A stretch of DNA of 64,000 nt from Candidatus Calescibacterium sp. GTDB taxonomy: Bacteria > Calescibacteriota > Calescibacteriia > Calescibacteriales > Calescibacteriaceae. Position numbers and translations under genes: made by a program. The notes under the pieces are model-generated. The model did not search any database. It saw only the letters and a program-made list of their open reading frames with translations, and was not told the origin of the DNA. Positions 63,572-64,000 of this stretch are shown piece by piece (within the stretch, counting starts at the first letter, position 1; each line of letters starts with the position of its first letter). The stretch is from positions 142,582 to 206,581 of the forward strand of contig JANXBU010000002.1 in assembly GCA_025060505.1 (NCBI GenBank), written 5' to 3'.

Positions 63572-63835
63572 ATGTATTTGATAATGGTATATGATGTTAA
63601 TGTGAAGCGTGTGAATAAGGTTTTGAAGATAGGTAGGAAGTATCTTTATTGGGTTCAGAACTCTGTTCTTGAGGGAGAGATAACCGAGGCGAAGTTTGAG
63701 AAATTGAAATCTGAGTTGCGGCATGTGATAGTGGAGGAGGAAGATTCTGTGATATTTTACATTTTTGAGTCAAAGTTATACACAAGGCGTGAGAGTATGG
63801 GGGTCAAGAAGGGAGGGGAGGAGCTTATTTTGTAA
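63572..63835 (+). CDS. cas2: CRISPR-associated protein Cas2
   Basis: Cas2 is the structural dimer that bridges two Cas1 dimers during spacer acquisition. The 87-residue ferredoxin-like protein begins MYLIMVYDVNVKRVNKVLKI, with the family's conserved Asp in YDV. It continues YLYWVQNSVLEGEI and DSVIFYIFES. GGTGA at 63561-63565 lies 6 nt before the ATG and could serve as a ribosome-binding site. It is the last gene of the operon. Confidence 0.96.
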   Translation: MYLIMVYDVNVKRVNKVLKIGRKYLYWVQNSVLEGEITEAKFEKLKSELRHVIVEEEDSVIFYIFESKLYTRRESMGVKKGGEELIL

Positions 63836-64000
63836 TTGCTGTGTTTTGTCTATCGGGGTATTTTTGTATGGCAGGGACTTGAGTTTTGCAGTTCGTATCT
63901 ATTTGTCTATCCCCAGCTAATTTTGCACTATCCTAGACAGACAAAGATTTTTGTAAATCAGATATTTTCTTGCTTTAGATCTTATTATGTCTTTGCACGG
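63836..64000 (+). other. Post-cas2 region, possible CRISPR leader
   Basis: The last 165 bp contain no ORF and no copy of the repeat seen at 54.6 kb. TTGTCTATC occurs twice (around 63847 and 63910), followed by CGGGG and CCCCAG respectively. Position after cas2 makes it a candidate leader for an array beyond the window, but this cannot be confirmed here. Confidence 0.3.

Noticed and set aside
63836-64000. CRISPR array after cas2
   Set aside because: Only the short TTGTCTATC repeat occurs, with no repeat-spacer periodicity; I label the region as a possible leader only.

Overview
The window is A/T-rich, gene-dense bacterial DNA, by eye roughly 36-38% G+C. It looks like a diderm (Gram-negative-type) and probably thermophilic, anaerobic bacterium from a deep or poorly sampled lineage. 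The diderm signs are an OmpA-domain outer-membrane protein, an LptE-like lipoprotein, an MlaF-like ATPase and a GspL-like protein. The thermophile/anaerobe signs are ThyX, archaeal-type hydrogenase maturation genes, NuoG-like Fe-S proteins and a complete type I-B CRISPR-Cas operon. I cannot name the species or phylum from the sequence.

Layout. 1-6.3 kb: 3' end of cbiB, rnpA, acpS (minus), an SDR epimerase, a decayed Rpn-type nuclease gene, a carbamoyltransferase and a lone rpsS. 6.4-16.3 kb: a LivJ-type binding protein, dxs (minus), an LptE-like lipoprotein, uvrA, an ArsA-like ATPase, fur, a CcmB-like permease and a small helical protein. 16.3-30.5 kb: two divergent giant surface-protein genes, a 1958-aa PKD/FG-GAP lipoprotein (minus) and a 2667-aa ASH-repeat protein fused to an OmpA-type outer-membrane protein (plus). 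30.8-49.2 kb: folB-folK fusion, sbcD, a nuoG-like gene, mlaF-like, gdhA, a cNMP-binding protein, ispD, cheR, a degenerate GGDEF protein, a gspL-like gene, pheS, tRNA-Ser(GCU), topA, thyX, a cupin and dapA. 49.3-54.3 kb: mnmG, then hypA, an Mrp/MinD-type ATPase (HypB_AT-like) and a second nuoG/hoxU-like gene. 54.3-64 kb: a two-repeat CRISPR remnant, a decayed ORF, then cas6-cas8b-cas7-cas5-cas3-cas4-cas1-cas2. Any main array probably lies beyond the right edge.

Gene expression. Many genes have no Shine-Dalgarno sequence. Instead a TANNNT -10-like hexamer ends 5-8 nt before the start codon, which predicts leaderless mRNAs. This pattern also helps choose starts; for dxs it favours an internal ATG that restores the usual length. 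Many genes that normally sit in conserved operons stand alone here (rpsS, rnpA without rpmH, pheS without pheT, nuoG, sbcD without sbcC, mlaF). The cas operon, with overlapping ORFs and a GGAGG before cas7, is the main exception.

How the genes fit together. dxs and ispD belong to the MEP isoprenoid pathway. hypA, the Mrp-type ATPase and the Fe-S protein form a probable hydrogenase maturation/electron-transfer unit. The two giant proteins share a Cys-Ser-rich C-terminal sorting-like signal, and in one of them this signal lies inside the ORF, directly before a second Sec-type signal peptide and an OmpA-type protein.
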